A DNA stretch of 64,000 nucleotides from an uncultured Bacillota bacterium (GTDB lineage Bacteria; Bacillota; Clostridia; Oscillospirales; Oscillospiraceae). Position 1 is the first letter of the stretch, and every line of letters starts with the position of its first letter. The stretch is from positions 22,060 to 86,059 of the forward strand of contig CANDCW010000002.1 in assembly GCA_947383275.1 (NCBI GenBank), given 5' to 3'. Below are positions 49,642-57,647 of the stretch, in pieces. The notes beneath the pieces are model-generated. The model was not told where the DNA came from and ran no database searches. It worked only from the letters and a program-made list of their open reading frames with translations. Made by a program: the position numbers and the translations under genes.

Positions 49642-50427
49642 ATGAATTTTGCGGAACAGCTGATGGCCCTGCGGAAACAACGGGGGTGGTCTCAGGAAGA
49701 GTTGGGCAGTAGAGTTGGCGTAACCCGTCAGACAGTGTCCAAATGGGAGATGGGGCAGAGCACTCCGGAATTGGAGAAGCTGGTGGAGCTGTCCCGGCTT
49801 TTTGACATGTCCATCGACCGGCTGGTGGGGCTGGAGGAGGCCAAGGAAAGGAGCACCCCCTGGGAGGAGATGAAACATGCCTCCGGCACGCGGCCCTGCG
49901 GGGTTTTTTATGAATATGTAAGCCCTATAAAGGTATTTGGCCTGCCGCTGGTTCATGTGCGTATGGGCTACGGCCCTCAACTGGCCAAGGGGATCATCGC
50001 CATAGGAAACTGCGCCGTGGGGGTGGTGGCCATCGGCGGCTGCTCGTTGGGGCTGATCTCCCTGGGCGGTGTCAGCTTAGGGCTGCTCCTGGCCCTGGGC
50101 GGTGTCGGCCTGGGACTGTTTGCTCTAGGCGGGCTGGCCGTTGGAGGCTTTGCGGTGGGTGGATGCGCTGTGGGACAGTGGCTTGCCATTGGCGGCGGGG
50201 CCTTTTCTAACTATCTGGCCATTGGCGGTGGGGCCTGGTCCAGAGGGCTGGCTGTTGGCGGCTCTGCCATTGGGCATATTGCGGTAGGGAAGCAGGATGC
50301 CAGTGGGGTGTTTGCCTTTCTTCGAGAGAACGAGCATCGTATTGAGGATATCTGGTTCACTGTAAAGCAGGAATTCCCCCACATGTGGGATTGGGTCAGA
50401 AACGTGATCCAGTGGGCGCTGAGCTGA
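49642..50427 (+). CDS. XRE-type regulator with glycine-rich repeat domain
   Basis: This 261-residue protein starts with a standard helix-turn-helix (RKQRGWSQEELGSRVGVTRQTVSKWEMGQ, first 60 residues). From about residue 115 to 225 it has a long Gly/Ala/Leu/Val-rich array with units such as VAIGG, LSLGG, FAVGG and LAIGGG repeating roughly every 7-8 residues. This part could be a membrane hairpin stack or a beta-roll. The last 40 residues are charged. The combination suggests a membrane-associated regulator. GGAGG lies before the ATG. Confidence 0.82.
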   Translation: MNFAEQLMALRKQRGWSQEELGSRVGVTRQTVSKWEMGQSTPELEKLVELSRLFDMSIDRLVGLEEAKERSTPWEEMKHASGTRPCGVFYEYVSPIKVFGLPLVHVRMGYGPQLAKGIIAIGNCAVGVVAIGGCSLGLISLGGVSLGLLLALGGVGLGLFALGGLAVGGFAVGGCAVGQWLAIGGGAFSNYLAIGGGAWSRGLAVGGSAIGHIAVGKQDASGVFAFLRENEHRIEDIWFTVKQEFPHMWDWVRNVIQWALS

Positions 50428-50482
50428 CAGGCACTTTTCCTTGTTTACCCGCATAGTTTAGGGAAAAGAGGAGGTTTTCCCT

Positions 50483-50980
50483 ATGACTTTGTGCCCCTAT
50501 GACCGCCAGGCGGCGGTAGACTATGCCCACCGCTGGGCCTACCACCGAAATCCCAATTTTTACAATTTTGATGAGCTGGGAGGCGACTGCACCAACTTCG
50601 CTTCTCAGTGCTTGTTTGCCGGCTCCGGCGTGATGAATTACACTCCTACCTTTGGCTGGTTTTACAACAGCCAGTACAGCCGGGCTCCTGCCTGGACGGG
50701 AGTACCCTTTTTCTATAATTTCCTCACCCGGAAGAAGGAGGGGCCCGGTCCGGTGGGTAAGGAGGTGGAAGTAAATGGGATTCTGCCTGGGGATTTTGTT
50801 CAGCTGCGTTTTGCGGCCGGTCCCTTTGCCCACAACCCGGTGATCGTATCGGTGGGAAACCCGCCCGCTTTGGATAATATTCTGGTGGCTGCCCATACCG
50901 AGGATGCCGACTACCGCCCCTTGTCCACATATCCCATCCGTGAAGCGCGTTTTCTACACATTTTGGGGGCGTACTGTTGA
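50483..50980 (+). CDS. Amidase-domain protein (putative amidase_6, NlpC/P60-like)
   Basis: This 165-residue protein matches the amidase_6 domain of Clostridia: AVDYAHRWAYHRNPNF at the start, the catalytic Cys in GGDCTNFASQCL, and the His in AAHTEDADYRPLSTY. No signal peptide is present, so it is probably intracellular or released at sporulation. A peptidoglycan or peptide amide substrate is likely. GGAGG precedes the ATG. It follows the XRE gene by 55 bases. Confidence 0.88.
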   Translation: MTLCPYDRQAAVDYAHRWAYHRNPNFYNFDELGGDCTNFASQCLFAGSGVMNYTPTFGWFYNSQYSRAPAWTGVPFFYNFLTRKKEGPGPVGKEVEVNGILPGDFVQLRFAAGPFAHNPVIVSVGNPPALDNILVAAHTEDADYRPLSTYPIREARFLHILGAYC

Positions 50981-51006
50981 CCCGGATTCCGGTAATGTGA
51001 TAAGAT
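50977..51006 (+). promoter_or_regulatory. Promoter of the radical SAM gene
   Basis: TTGACC (50977-50982) overlaps the amidase stop codon, and TAAGAT (51001-51006) follows after 18 bases. Confidence 0.65.
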
Positions 51007-51032
51007 AGATACCAAAGGGGAGGGGACGGCGG

Positions 51033-51887
51033 ATGAGACAGCTGCGGAAGGCTTATCTGGAGATTACTAACGTGTGCAATCTGCGTTGCGTGTTCTGCCC
51101 TGGAACCCGACGGCCCCCCGGATTTCTTTCACCGGAGAATTTTCAGCTCTTGGCCAAACGGCTGCGGCCGCATACGGAGTATTTATACCTCCATCTTATG
51201 GGGGAACCGCTTCTTCATCCCCAGTTAAAGGAAATTTTGGAGCAGGCCGGGCGGCTGCGCTTTCGGGTGATGATTACCACAAACGGTACATTGCTTAGGG
51301 AGCAGGAGACTTTGCTTTGCACTGCCCCGGCGGTGGAGAAGGTCAGTATTTCCCTTCACTCCTTTGAGGGTAGCGGAGGAGACAGCCTGAATACATATCT
51401 GGATATCTGCTTCCGTTTTGCCCGCAGTGCCGCCCGGGTTGGTAAACGGTGTGCCTTGCGGCTGTGGAACCTGGACGGAGCGGACACGCGGGGGGCCAAC
51501 CGCAAAAACGATGAGATTCTGTCCGCTATGGAGCGTGCATTTCCAAAGCCCTGGAAAGCGGGGCGCCAGGGAACGACGCTGGCCCCCAACATTTTCCTGG
51601 AGTGGGGCGAGAAATTTAACTGGCCTGATTTGTCTCTGCCTGAGACGGGTGGCTCTGGTTTTTGCTACGGCCTGCGGGACCAGGTGGGGGTATTGTGGGA
51701 TGGTACGGTAGTGCCCTGCTGTCTGGACCACGAGGGAGATATTCCCTTGGGCAATCTTTACTGCGGGACATTGGCGGAGATTCTGGATAGTCCCAGGGCC
51801 CGGGCCATTTACAGCGGCTTTTCCCAGGGCAGAACCCAGGAGGAGTTGTGCCGCCGGTGTGGTTTTGCAAACCGTTTTAAAAAGTGA
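51033..51887 (+). CDS. Radical SAM protein with SPASM-type C-terminal domain
   Basis: This 284-residue enzyme has the radical SAM 4Fe-4S motif CNLRCVFC near residue 15, then GEPLLHPQL and TNGTLL of the partial TIM barrel. A C-terminal cysteine set (GFCYGL, VPCCLDHEG and CRRCGF) would bind a second cluster as in SPASM proteins. No peptide precursor gene was seen beside it, so the substrate is unknown. GGGGAGGGG lies before the ATG. Confidence 0.9.
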   Translation: MRQLRKAYLEITNVCNLRCVFCPGTRRPPGFLSPENFQLLAKRLRPHTEYLYLHLMGEPLLHPQLKEILEQAGRLRFRVMITTNGTLLREQETLLCTAPAVEKVSISLHSFEGSGGDSLNTYLDICFRFARSAARVGKRCALRLWNLDGADTRGANRKNDEILSAMERAFPKPWKAGRQGTTLAPNIFLEWGEKFNWPDLSLPETGGSGFCYGLRDQVGVLWDGTVVPCCLDHEGDIPLGNLYCGTLAEILDSPRARAIYSGFSQGRTQEELCRRCGFANRFKK

Positions 51888-51914
51888 AGAGAGGCCCAAA
51901 TATGGGCCTCTCTT
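51887..51914. terminator. Bidirectional terminator, 12-bp perfect stem
   Basis: Arms 51887-51898 and 51903-51914 pair around AATA. It lies between the radical SAM gene and the converging LTA-synthase-like gene. Confidence 0.85.
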
Positions 51915-51922
51915 TGCCGTTT

Positions 51923-53737
51923 TCACCTGTGCAGGCGTTCATATGTGACGCTGTGAACAGCGCGGACAAATTTTTCCACTTCTGGTGTTTCCTCCATAGC
52001 CAGCCGGGTATTGTAATAGGGAACCGCGTCATAACAATTCAGCAGCAGGTTCATGTAGGGCGTGCGCTGGAAACCAGTACACAGTGCTACAGCGTCCATC
52101 AGGTAGTACGTGGAAAGGCTGTTCCCAGTATTTTCTGTAAAAATCCCGGGATTCAGCGGCCGATTGGCATAGATTAGAAAGGGGGTAGAATACATCTTTT
52201 TCCGGGCCTCAGGGTAAAAATTGTTGAAAGCTGGAAAAAAACCGCTTTCATCATAAGCTGCCAGATTGGCGCCCAAAGTGGGTTTGTGGTCGCCGAAGAA
52301 GATGAGTACCGTAGGCCGGTCCCGCATGTCGATGTAGTCAGCCAACGCGCCCAGCATTTGATCGGCATCTTGAAGCCCCTGAACATAGGTGGTAACCGCA
52401 TCCAGATTTTCCCGGGACAGCCGGCCGGAGGAGACAGAAAGGCCGATTTCCTCTTGGGGCATGGGGGCATAGGGTTGATGATTCTGCATGGTAATGGCAA
52501 AGAGAAGGGTAGGCTCCTCTGACTGGTCCAGTACCTGCTCTATGCAGGTTTCCAGGTACTGGTCAGTAGTATAACCCCGCTTGTAGGTGAGCTCGCCCAT
52601 TTCGTACAGTTCATCGAAGCTGTAAAATAGGTCAAAGCCCAAATTTGGGTAGGCGGTGTTCCGGGCATAGAAGGTGGCGGTATTGGGGTGCATAGCCACA
52701 GTGCGGTAGCCTGCGTTTTGATAGTTGGATACATAGCTCTCCAGTGGGCGGTTGACATACTCGTAGGGGGTAGCCCCACTGGGGAGGGCTTCGGTACTCA
52801 AGCCGGTGAGAATCTCAAATTCCGGGCGGACCGTCCCACCGCCAATAGCATTGGTGTACATCGTCCCGCTGTAACAGTTGCCATGGTGAAGCAGTTCGTC
52901 ATATCGGGGCAGCGGGTTTTCGCTGAAGGTCAGGCCGGGCATCTCCCGCAGATCGCAAAAACTCTCGCTGAGCACTAGGATCACATCAAAGTTCCCGACA
53001 GAGGATTCAGTTTCCTTATAACCGGACAGTAGCCGTTCCACAAATTCTCGGGAGTAGCCCTTGGGCTGTTGAAGTCCCATGGTATTTAGGTTCAGGACAA
53101 AGGCGCCTATAAAACCGTTTTCCTTGTAATTGAAAAGCTGAAGTACAGTTTGCTCAGGGTAAATACCGAAGTGTTCCAGCATTGCGGTCATCCTGGCCTG
53201 CCCGGAGCAGAACACGGCGCATAGGGATATCGCTGAAGCGGCAAAAAACAGCCGTTCCTTTCTTCGAATAGGTAGGCGTAGCCTCAGAACTGCCAGACCA
53301 ATACACCAAACGGCCAGCAGCAGGATGGCCTGAGGCATCCACTTGGGAAGCCCACCGCTGAGGTACGAAAGAAGTGAACCAGCCTCCCCCGCCATCAAAA
53401 CATCTTTTGGAAAGAAGGGGTCACCGTTCAGAGCTGTTTTTGTGTAGTTGATAAAGCCAGCCAAGATGGAGACGCCACCCATCAGTGCGCAAGCCGGGGC
53501 GGCCCTACCCAATAGAAGCAAAAGGAGAGTAAACAGCACAAAACACACCAGCAGACCAAAGAGAGATGGGGCGGGGTGGTTTCTCCAGAAATCCAGAAGG
53601 ATGTCCAGCTGGCCAGTGTTGTAGTATTCCAAGATCAAGCAGCAGTAGGGCGGGAAGAAAAGCAGACTGGTCCAGCCCAGCCAGTACAGCGGCCTGACTG
53701 CGCGAAGCCGGCTGATTAGGTTGGGCAAAAGGATCAC
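51923..53737 (-). CDS. LTA-synthase-like sulfatase-family membrane enzyme
   Basis: This 604-residue protein has about five N-terminal membrane helices (through residue about 190) and an extracellular sulfatase-fold domain. The metal-binding acid is in VILVLSESFCD, the nucleophile Thr is in NAIGGGTVRPEFE, and FGDHKPTLGA holds late metal ligands. Such enzymes transfer phosphoglycerol from phosphatidylglycerol to glycolipid or glycans (LtaS/MdoB). Its position 20 bases after the small gene at 53757 suggests co-transcription. Confidence 0.9.
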   Translation of the reverse strand: MILLPNLISRLRAVRPLYWLGWTSLLFFPPYCCLILEYYNTGQLDILLDFWRNHPAPSLFGLLVCFVLFTLLLLLLGRAAPACALMGGVSILAGFINYTKTALNGDPFFPKDVLMAGEAGSLLSYLSGGLPKWMPQAILLLAVWCIGLAVLRLRLPIRRKERLFFAASAISLCAVFCSGQARMTAMLEHFGIYPEQTVLQLFNYKENGFIGAFVLNLNTMGLQQPKGYSREFVERLLSGYKETESSVGNFDVILVLSESFCDLREMPGLTFSENPLPRYDELLHHGNCYSGTMYTNAIGGGTVRPEFEILTGLSTEALPSGATPYEYVNRPLESYVSNYQNAGYRTVAMHPNTATFYARNTAYPNLGFDLFYSFDELYEMGELTYKRGYTTDQYLETCIEQVLDQSEEPTLLFAITMQNHQPYAPMPQEEIGLSVSSGRLSRENLDAVTTYVQGLQDADQMLGALADYIDMRDRPTVLIFFGDHKPTLGANLAAYDESGFFPAFNNFYPEARKKMYSTPFLIYANRPLNPGIFTENTGNSLSTYYLMDAVALCTGFQRTPYMNLLLNCYDAVPYYNTRLAMEETPEVEKFVRAVHSVTYERLHR

Positions 53738-53756
53738 CTCTTTCGTTGCCGGTGGC

Positions 53757-53951
53757 TCATTCCGCCTCTATGAAGTCCGCAAGATTGTCAATCCTGGCCT
53801 GCAGACGGCCCAGCGTCTTTTGCAGTGCGTCCCGATTAACGTCTAAGTCGCTGGCGGACAGCCCTGCTAACGCCAGCATCTGCTCCAGGGTGTGCTCAAC
53901 CTCGGCCAGCGCGTCATCGGGGGTTCGGGGATATAGCGGGTGTTCCTGCAT
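53757..53951 (-). CDS. Small helical protein upstream of the LTA-synthase-like gene
   Basis: This 64-residue acidic protein is predicted to be a helical hairpin with heptad-like leucines (EHTLEQMLALAGLSASDLD). No membrane segment is present. It has its own ribosome site (AAGGGTG) and leads the two-gene unit with the sulfatase-family enzyme. Family unknown. Confidence 0.7.
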   Translation of the reverse strand: MQEHPLYPRTPDDALAEVEHTLEQMLALAGLSASDLDVNRDALQKTLGRLQARIDNLADFIEAE

Positions 53952-53983
53952 ATTACATCACCCTTTCAGGGAGAAATGCAAAC

Positions 53984-54012
53984 AGTATATCACAAAAACT
54001 AAAGAAAGTCAA
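53984..54012 (-). promoter_or_regulatory. Promoter of the 64-residue gene and LTA-synthase-like gene
   Basis: On the minus strand TTGACT (54012-54007) and TATACT (53989-53984) are exactly 17 bases apart. Confidence 0.78.
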
Positions 54013-54023
54013 AAGAAAAACAG

Positions 54024-54062
54024 ACCGGCAGGGACTGGGCTCACAACTCAGTCCCTGCCGGT
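54024..54062 (-). terminator. Terminator of the cotJC remnant
   Basis: A 14-bp perfect stem (54024-54037 with 54049-54062) is followed on the minus strand by CTGTTTTTCTTTT. It still belongs to the damaged cotJC gene. Confidence 0.85.
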
Positions 54063-54074
54063 TGATGCTATACC

Positions 54075-54347
54075 TTACATACGGTTTCGCACACGGGGTT
54101 CAGGCTGACCTCGGTCAAAAGCCGGGTTAGTAAGATAAACGTTTTTAGCGTCCATTTTCTCTTTGCATAGCCTCAGACACTCACCAAAGCGCTGGAAATG
54201 AACAATTTCCCGCTCTCGAAGGAAGCGGATTACGTTATTTACATCCGGGTCATCAGACAGCCTCAGAATATTGTCGTAGGTGAGGCGGGCTTTCTGCTCT
54301 GGTGCGACCTCGTAAGGACAACATTTTTCGTTGATGGGATTGGCTTT
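54075..54347 (-). pseudogene. cotJC: 3' fragment of cotJC (spore coat manganese catalase), cut by the island
   Basis: The minus strand reads, from about 54314 down to a stop at 54077-54075, a protein end typical of CotJC: YEVAPEQKARLTYDNILRL, DDPDVNNVIRFLREREIVHF, QRFGECLRL and a final FDRGQPEPRVRNRM. EREIVHFQRFGE carries metal-binding Glu and His of the Mn-catalase fold. About 80 residues are recognisable; an intact protein has roughly 190-220. The open frame ends upstream at a stop at 54350-54348, and no start codon for it exists. The rest of the gene must lie beyond the inserted DNA or be lost. Confidence 0.85.
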
Positions 54348-54368
54348 TTATACGTAGTGTGCTATTAT
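54340..54368 (+). promoter_or_regulatory. Promoter of the membrane/TPR gene
   Basis: TTGGCT (54340-54345) and TATTAT (54363-54368) are 17 bases apart. CGATAGA follows at 54371-54377, a sequence also present in the repeats around the promoter at 60.79 kb. Confidence 0.62.
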
Positions 54369-54418
54369 GTCGATAGAAGCTCAAATATGTCGAAATTGCA
54401 CTTAAAGGGGATATAGAT

Positions 54419-56272
54419 ATGGATATTCTTTCGATGGCTTGGGATGTTATGAGTGCATTTGAAATCAGTCCGTATATTGCGATTATCGCTCTAATTGCTA
54501 TTGGCTGCGTTTACCTTTTGGTTCACGAGTACGGAAAAACATGGATATTTCATTTGATTCATAGAAAAAATCTCCCTTATGTGTGCGGAATTTTTGCTTT
54601 TATGTGCATTTTTTGGATATTTGCATATACGGGAATCTGGTATCGCTTCCCTATCTGGATTCGGGGACTACAAATTATCCTTTATGGAGTTTATGTTATA
54701 CAAGTTTTGCGCTCAGTTAAATCACCAGTGTTATTTTCGGCTTGGTATCTCAAAAAATATCAAAAATATTTACAAGAAGGCAGGGCGAGAGAGCATAAGG
54801 AATTGATAGATAGAAAACCTTGGTATCTGCAAGACGCAGACGAGAAAGTGGCTTACCAGATTCTTAGAGCAAGGTATTTAAATGAAGAAGGAAGCATTCG
54901 GGCCAGTTATAAAGCCTTTGAATCTATTGATCAGAAACTGTTATATCCAGAAGAATTATCTGATCTTTATTATAGCCAGGCAGTGTTGCTGATTAGTTTA
55001 GGAAATCTTCCAAAAGCGAATCAAGTAATTCAAGGATTAGAAAATACAAATGCTCCTGCTTACTATGCTCTCCAATCTTATCTGGAAGAACTACAAGGAA
55101 ACCAAGAAGAAGCATATCAAATGGCTTGTATGGGTGAGAATGCAATTCCTGCTCAATATAAAGATTATCATATATTGATTTCGATTTATACTCATTTAGG
55201 ACGAGTACACGCCTTTAAAAATAACTTCACAGAAATGTTTCGCTATTATAAAGCAGCCATTGAAGCAGCTAAAAAGTATAAGGATACAAGGACCTATCAC
55301 ATTACCTACCAGAATTATTTGGGGCAAATTCAATTGCGTCAAATGCACTTAGAAGAATATGATACCCTGTTGTCAGAATACACTTCTCTTGTTTCTGATG
55401 CGTCACTGACGAACCAATTGGAACTAGAGAATTTTAAGATTACCACAGCACGGCAAATAGGGGACAGGGCTAAAGAATATGAAGCAATAGAAGAGGGGTA
55501 TCATAGGCTCCATGCAATGGCAAAAATCCCTGACAAATATATGGTTGAAATTTCTACATTAAAAATGCTGAACAGTGGAGGATTCCCTATTGATTTAGTA
55601 ATAGAGGATATAAAACAGCATTTCGATTTGTATTTTCAGATGCCTATGCCTGCGCGAATCAATGCCATACAAGACTTTACTTGTCCTCGTAATCCTACTT
55701 CAGAACAGGCACAACTTTACAATCTGTGGACACAAAAACTTGTTGATTATGCAAGAGGACAAGCCTTAGCAGATTTGGAGAATTATGAGAAGAGTTTACC
55801 AACCGACTACTTTAATGAACGTTGCTGGGTACTTCTACAGCGTGTTGATTTTATCCGACGATCACAGGAGGTTTATGACGGCGAATTGGTATTACGGTTG
55901 ATGGGGGATATTGTTCAGATTTATGAGCGTTCAGGACAACTGCTAAAGAAAATTGAGATGGAGAATAATCTTTTGAACGAATATGATGCCTTGATTCAGT
56001 TTGGACAGAAGACCTCTGACGAAACTACTTTAAACCAGATGAAAGATATCGTAAATACCGCATATCAAGAGAGCCAACGAATACCCAGCCACGTAGCAGG
56101 GGCTTCTTTGCTTGACATAGCTCATTTTAGTGCTAAATTGGGCCTTATGGAACAGGCAAAAGAAACATTCTACAGATTTCAACGCACGCAAATATCCCCC
56201 ATGCAATTTTCAGACAGGCAGCAAGTAAGATACACCATGCTTACCAACACATTTGGAGAATCGGTGGAATAA
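54419..56272 (+). CDS. Membrane protein with cytoplasmic TPR-like array
   Basis: This 617-residue protein has three membrane helices at about residues 18-38, 52-73 and 78-98, then some 500 soluble residues made of helical pairs resembling TPR repeats (for example AYQILRARYLNEEGSIRASY, YYSQAVLLISLGNLPKANQV and TYQNYLGQIQLRQMHLEEY). TPR arrays hold protein complexes together. It is AT-rich and is the first gene of the island. No enzymatic motif was found. It could be cargo unrelated to transfer, or anchor a complex at the membrane; neither is shown. Confidence 0.78.
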   Translation: MDILSMAWDVMSAFEISPYIAIIALIAIGCVYLLVHEYGKTWIFHLIHRKNLPYVCGIFAFMCIFWIFAYTGIWYRFPIWIRGLQIILYGVYVIQVLRSVKSPVLFSAWYLKKYQKYLQEGRAREHKELIDRKPWYLQDADEKVAYQILRARYLNEEGSIRASYKAFESIDQKLLYPEELSDLYYSQAVLLISLGNLPKANQVIQGLENTNAPAYYALQSYLEELQGNQEEAYQMACMGENAIPAQYKDYHILISIYTHLGRVHAFKNNFTEMFRYYKAAIEAAKKYKDTRTYHITYQNYLGQIQLRQMHLEEYDTLLSEYTSLVSDASLTNQLELENFKITTARQIGDRAKEYEAIEEGYHRLHAMAKIPDKYMVEISTLKMLNSGGFPIDLVIEDIKQHFDLYFQMPMPARINAIQDFTCPRNPTSEQAQLYNLWTQKLVDYARGQALADLENYEKSLPTDYFNERCWVLLQRVDFIRRSQEVYDGELVLRLMGDIVQIYERSGQLLKKIEMENNLLNEYDALIQFGQKTSDETTLNQMKDIVNTAYQESQRIPSHVAGASLLDIAHFSAKLGLMEQAKETFYRFQRTQISPMQFSDRQQVRYTMLTNTFGESVE

Positions 56273-56293
56273 ACCGACTACAAGTGTCTTATA

Positions 56294-57508
56294 TCAATAC
56301 CACTCTTCCATTAGCAAAAAATCCCGGATATTCTTGTGCTTAATTCCGCTTCGACTCAAATCCAGTTCATCCATAGAAACCACATATTTGGGGAAATTAT
56401 CACGGATACTGTCATAAACGCCAAATTCTCTCTGAATCGTATCATCGGAAGCCAACAGGTAACTTACTTGGACGTATAGACGCTGATCTTTTTTTCCCCC
56501 AATAAAATCAATCTCTTTTTCGCCGGATTTTCCCACTGTTACGGTGTATCCCCGGCGAAGTAGTTCCAGAAAGACGATATTCTCCAAAATCAGGTTAATG
56601 TCCCGCATATTGCCGCCAAAGACGGCCTCCCGGATTCCGTGGTCGGCAATATAGTATTTTTCATTGGTAGTCAGGATAGACTTGCCCTGCAAGTCCTGAC
56701 GCTTGACCCGATAGAATAAGAAAGCGTCCAAACAGTATCTGAGGTAATTTAAGACGGTTTCGGTGGATACGATGCGTCCCTCATTCTTAAAAAACTTAAC
56801 GATTGATGTGGCAGAGAAAGTCGTACCAACATTGGCGGTGGCGTAGGCGATAATGCGCTCTAACAGGTCTATATCTCGAACGTTATTCCGCTTTACAATG
56901 TCTTTGAGAACCACAGAATGGTATAGTCCTTCCAAATACTGTTGGCTGGGTTCTTCCTCAAACCGCAGACAACTCAGATAGGGCATTCCCCCGGCAGTCA
57001 AATACTTTGTGAAGCATTGGGGCTTGGAAGCACCGGGAAAGATGGATTGGTAGAGATCGGTAAATTCCGCAAAAGAGAATGGGTAGATAACAAATTCCAC
57101 ATACCGCCCCGCCAGATAGGTAGCAAGCTCACCGGAAAGCAACTTCGCATTGGAACCCGTGATGTAAATATCACAGTCCAATTCCACCCGGAATGAGTTC
57201 ACGCACTTTTCCCAATCTGCGACCTCTTGGATCTCGTCAAAAAAAAGATAAACCTTACCCTCTGTCCCGGAGGTACGTTCGATGATTTCCTGATGAAGTG
57301 CCGCAGCCGTACAGAGGTGTGTAAATCTCATATTTTCAAAGTTGTAGGAAAAGAGTTGATTCTCCCCAACTCCTTTGGCAAGCAGTTCTTCCTTGATTAA
57401 GTCCAGCATAACAGATTTTCCACTGCGTCGGATGCCTGTCAAGACCTTAATCAAGTCGCTTCCGATAAAGGGTCGGATACGGCTCATATATAATTCACGC
57501 TGAATCAC
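56294..57508 (-). CDS. AAA+ ATPase with DUF4143 C-terminal domain
   Basis: This 404-residue protein belongs to the AAA_14/DUF4143 family. Walker A is TGIRRSGKSV, Walker B is YLFFDEIQEV, and sensor ITGSNAKLLSGEL follows. The C-terminal half includes GEKEIDFIGG and LYVQVSYLL, which resemble a PD-(D/E)XK nuclease-like core. Such proteins are common in mobile regions, and their role is unsettled. GTG at 57508 is used; GAGGGGG lies 8-9 bases before it. It converges with the TPR gene. Confidence 0.88.
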   Translation of the reverse strand: MIQRELYMSRIRPFIGSDLIKVLTGIRRSGKSVMLDLIKEELLAKGVGENQLFSYNFENMRFTHLCTAAALHQEIIERTSGTEGKVYLFFDEIQEVADWEKCVNSFRVELDCDIYITGSNAKLLSGELATYLAGRYVEFVIYPFSFAEFTDLYQSIFPGASKPQCFTKYLTAGGMPYLSCLRFEEEPSQQYLEGLYHSVVLKDIVKRNNVRDIDLLERIIAYATANVGTTFSATSIVKFFKNEGRIVSTETVLNYLRYCLDAFLFYRVKRQDLQGKSILTTNEKYYIADHGIREAVFGGNMRDINLILENIVFLELLRRGYTVTVGKSGEKEIDFIGGKKDQRLYVQVSYLLASDDTIQREFGVYDSIRDNFPKYVVSMDELDLSRSGIKHKNIRDFLLMEEWY

Positions 57509-57522
57509 CAGCTACACCCCCT

Positions 57523-57569
57523 CGGTTGATATAAGTTAGTATATCACGCTTATAAATGAAAATCAACCG
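57523..57569 (-). promoter_or_regulatory. Promoter of the DUF4143 ATPase bracketed by inverted repeats
   Basis: On the minus strand TTGATT (57566-57561) and TATACT (57543-57538) are 17 bases apart. CGGTTGAT (57523-57530) and ATCAACCG (57562-57569) are perfect inverted repeats on either side, one overlapping the -35 box. GATATA/TATATC is a second small inverted repeat over the -10 box. This looks like a repressor-controlled promoter. Confidence 0.65.
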
Positions 57570-57602
57570 CACATTAAAAAATATATTCGATATATCTGAT
57601 AG

Positions 57603-57644
57603 AATAAAGGGATAAACCGCTTTTTGACGGTTTATCCCTTTATT
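57603..57644. terminator. Terminator of the recombinase gene, 17-bp perfect stem
   Basis: Arms 57603-57619 and 57628-57644 are perfect complements with an 8-base loop and A/T-rich ends. Confidence 0.88.
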
Positions 57645-57647
57645 AAA

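Noticed and set aside
54198..54416. 72-codon open frame on the plus strand at the island edge
   Set aside because: It spans the cotJC remnant on the other strand and the junction, and has no ribosome site.
56294..57508. DUF4143 ATPase as the antitoxin or toxin of a defence system
   Set aside because: It has no small partner gene, and the neighbours are not defence genes I recognise. The family is too common in ordinary genomes to claim this.
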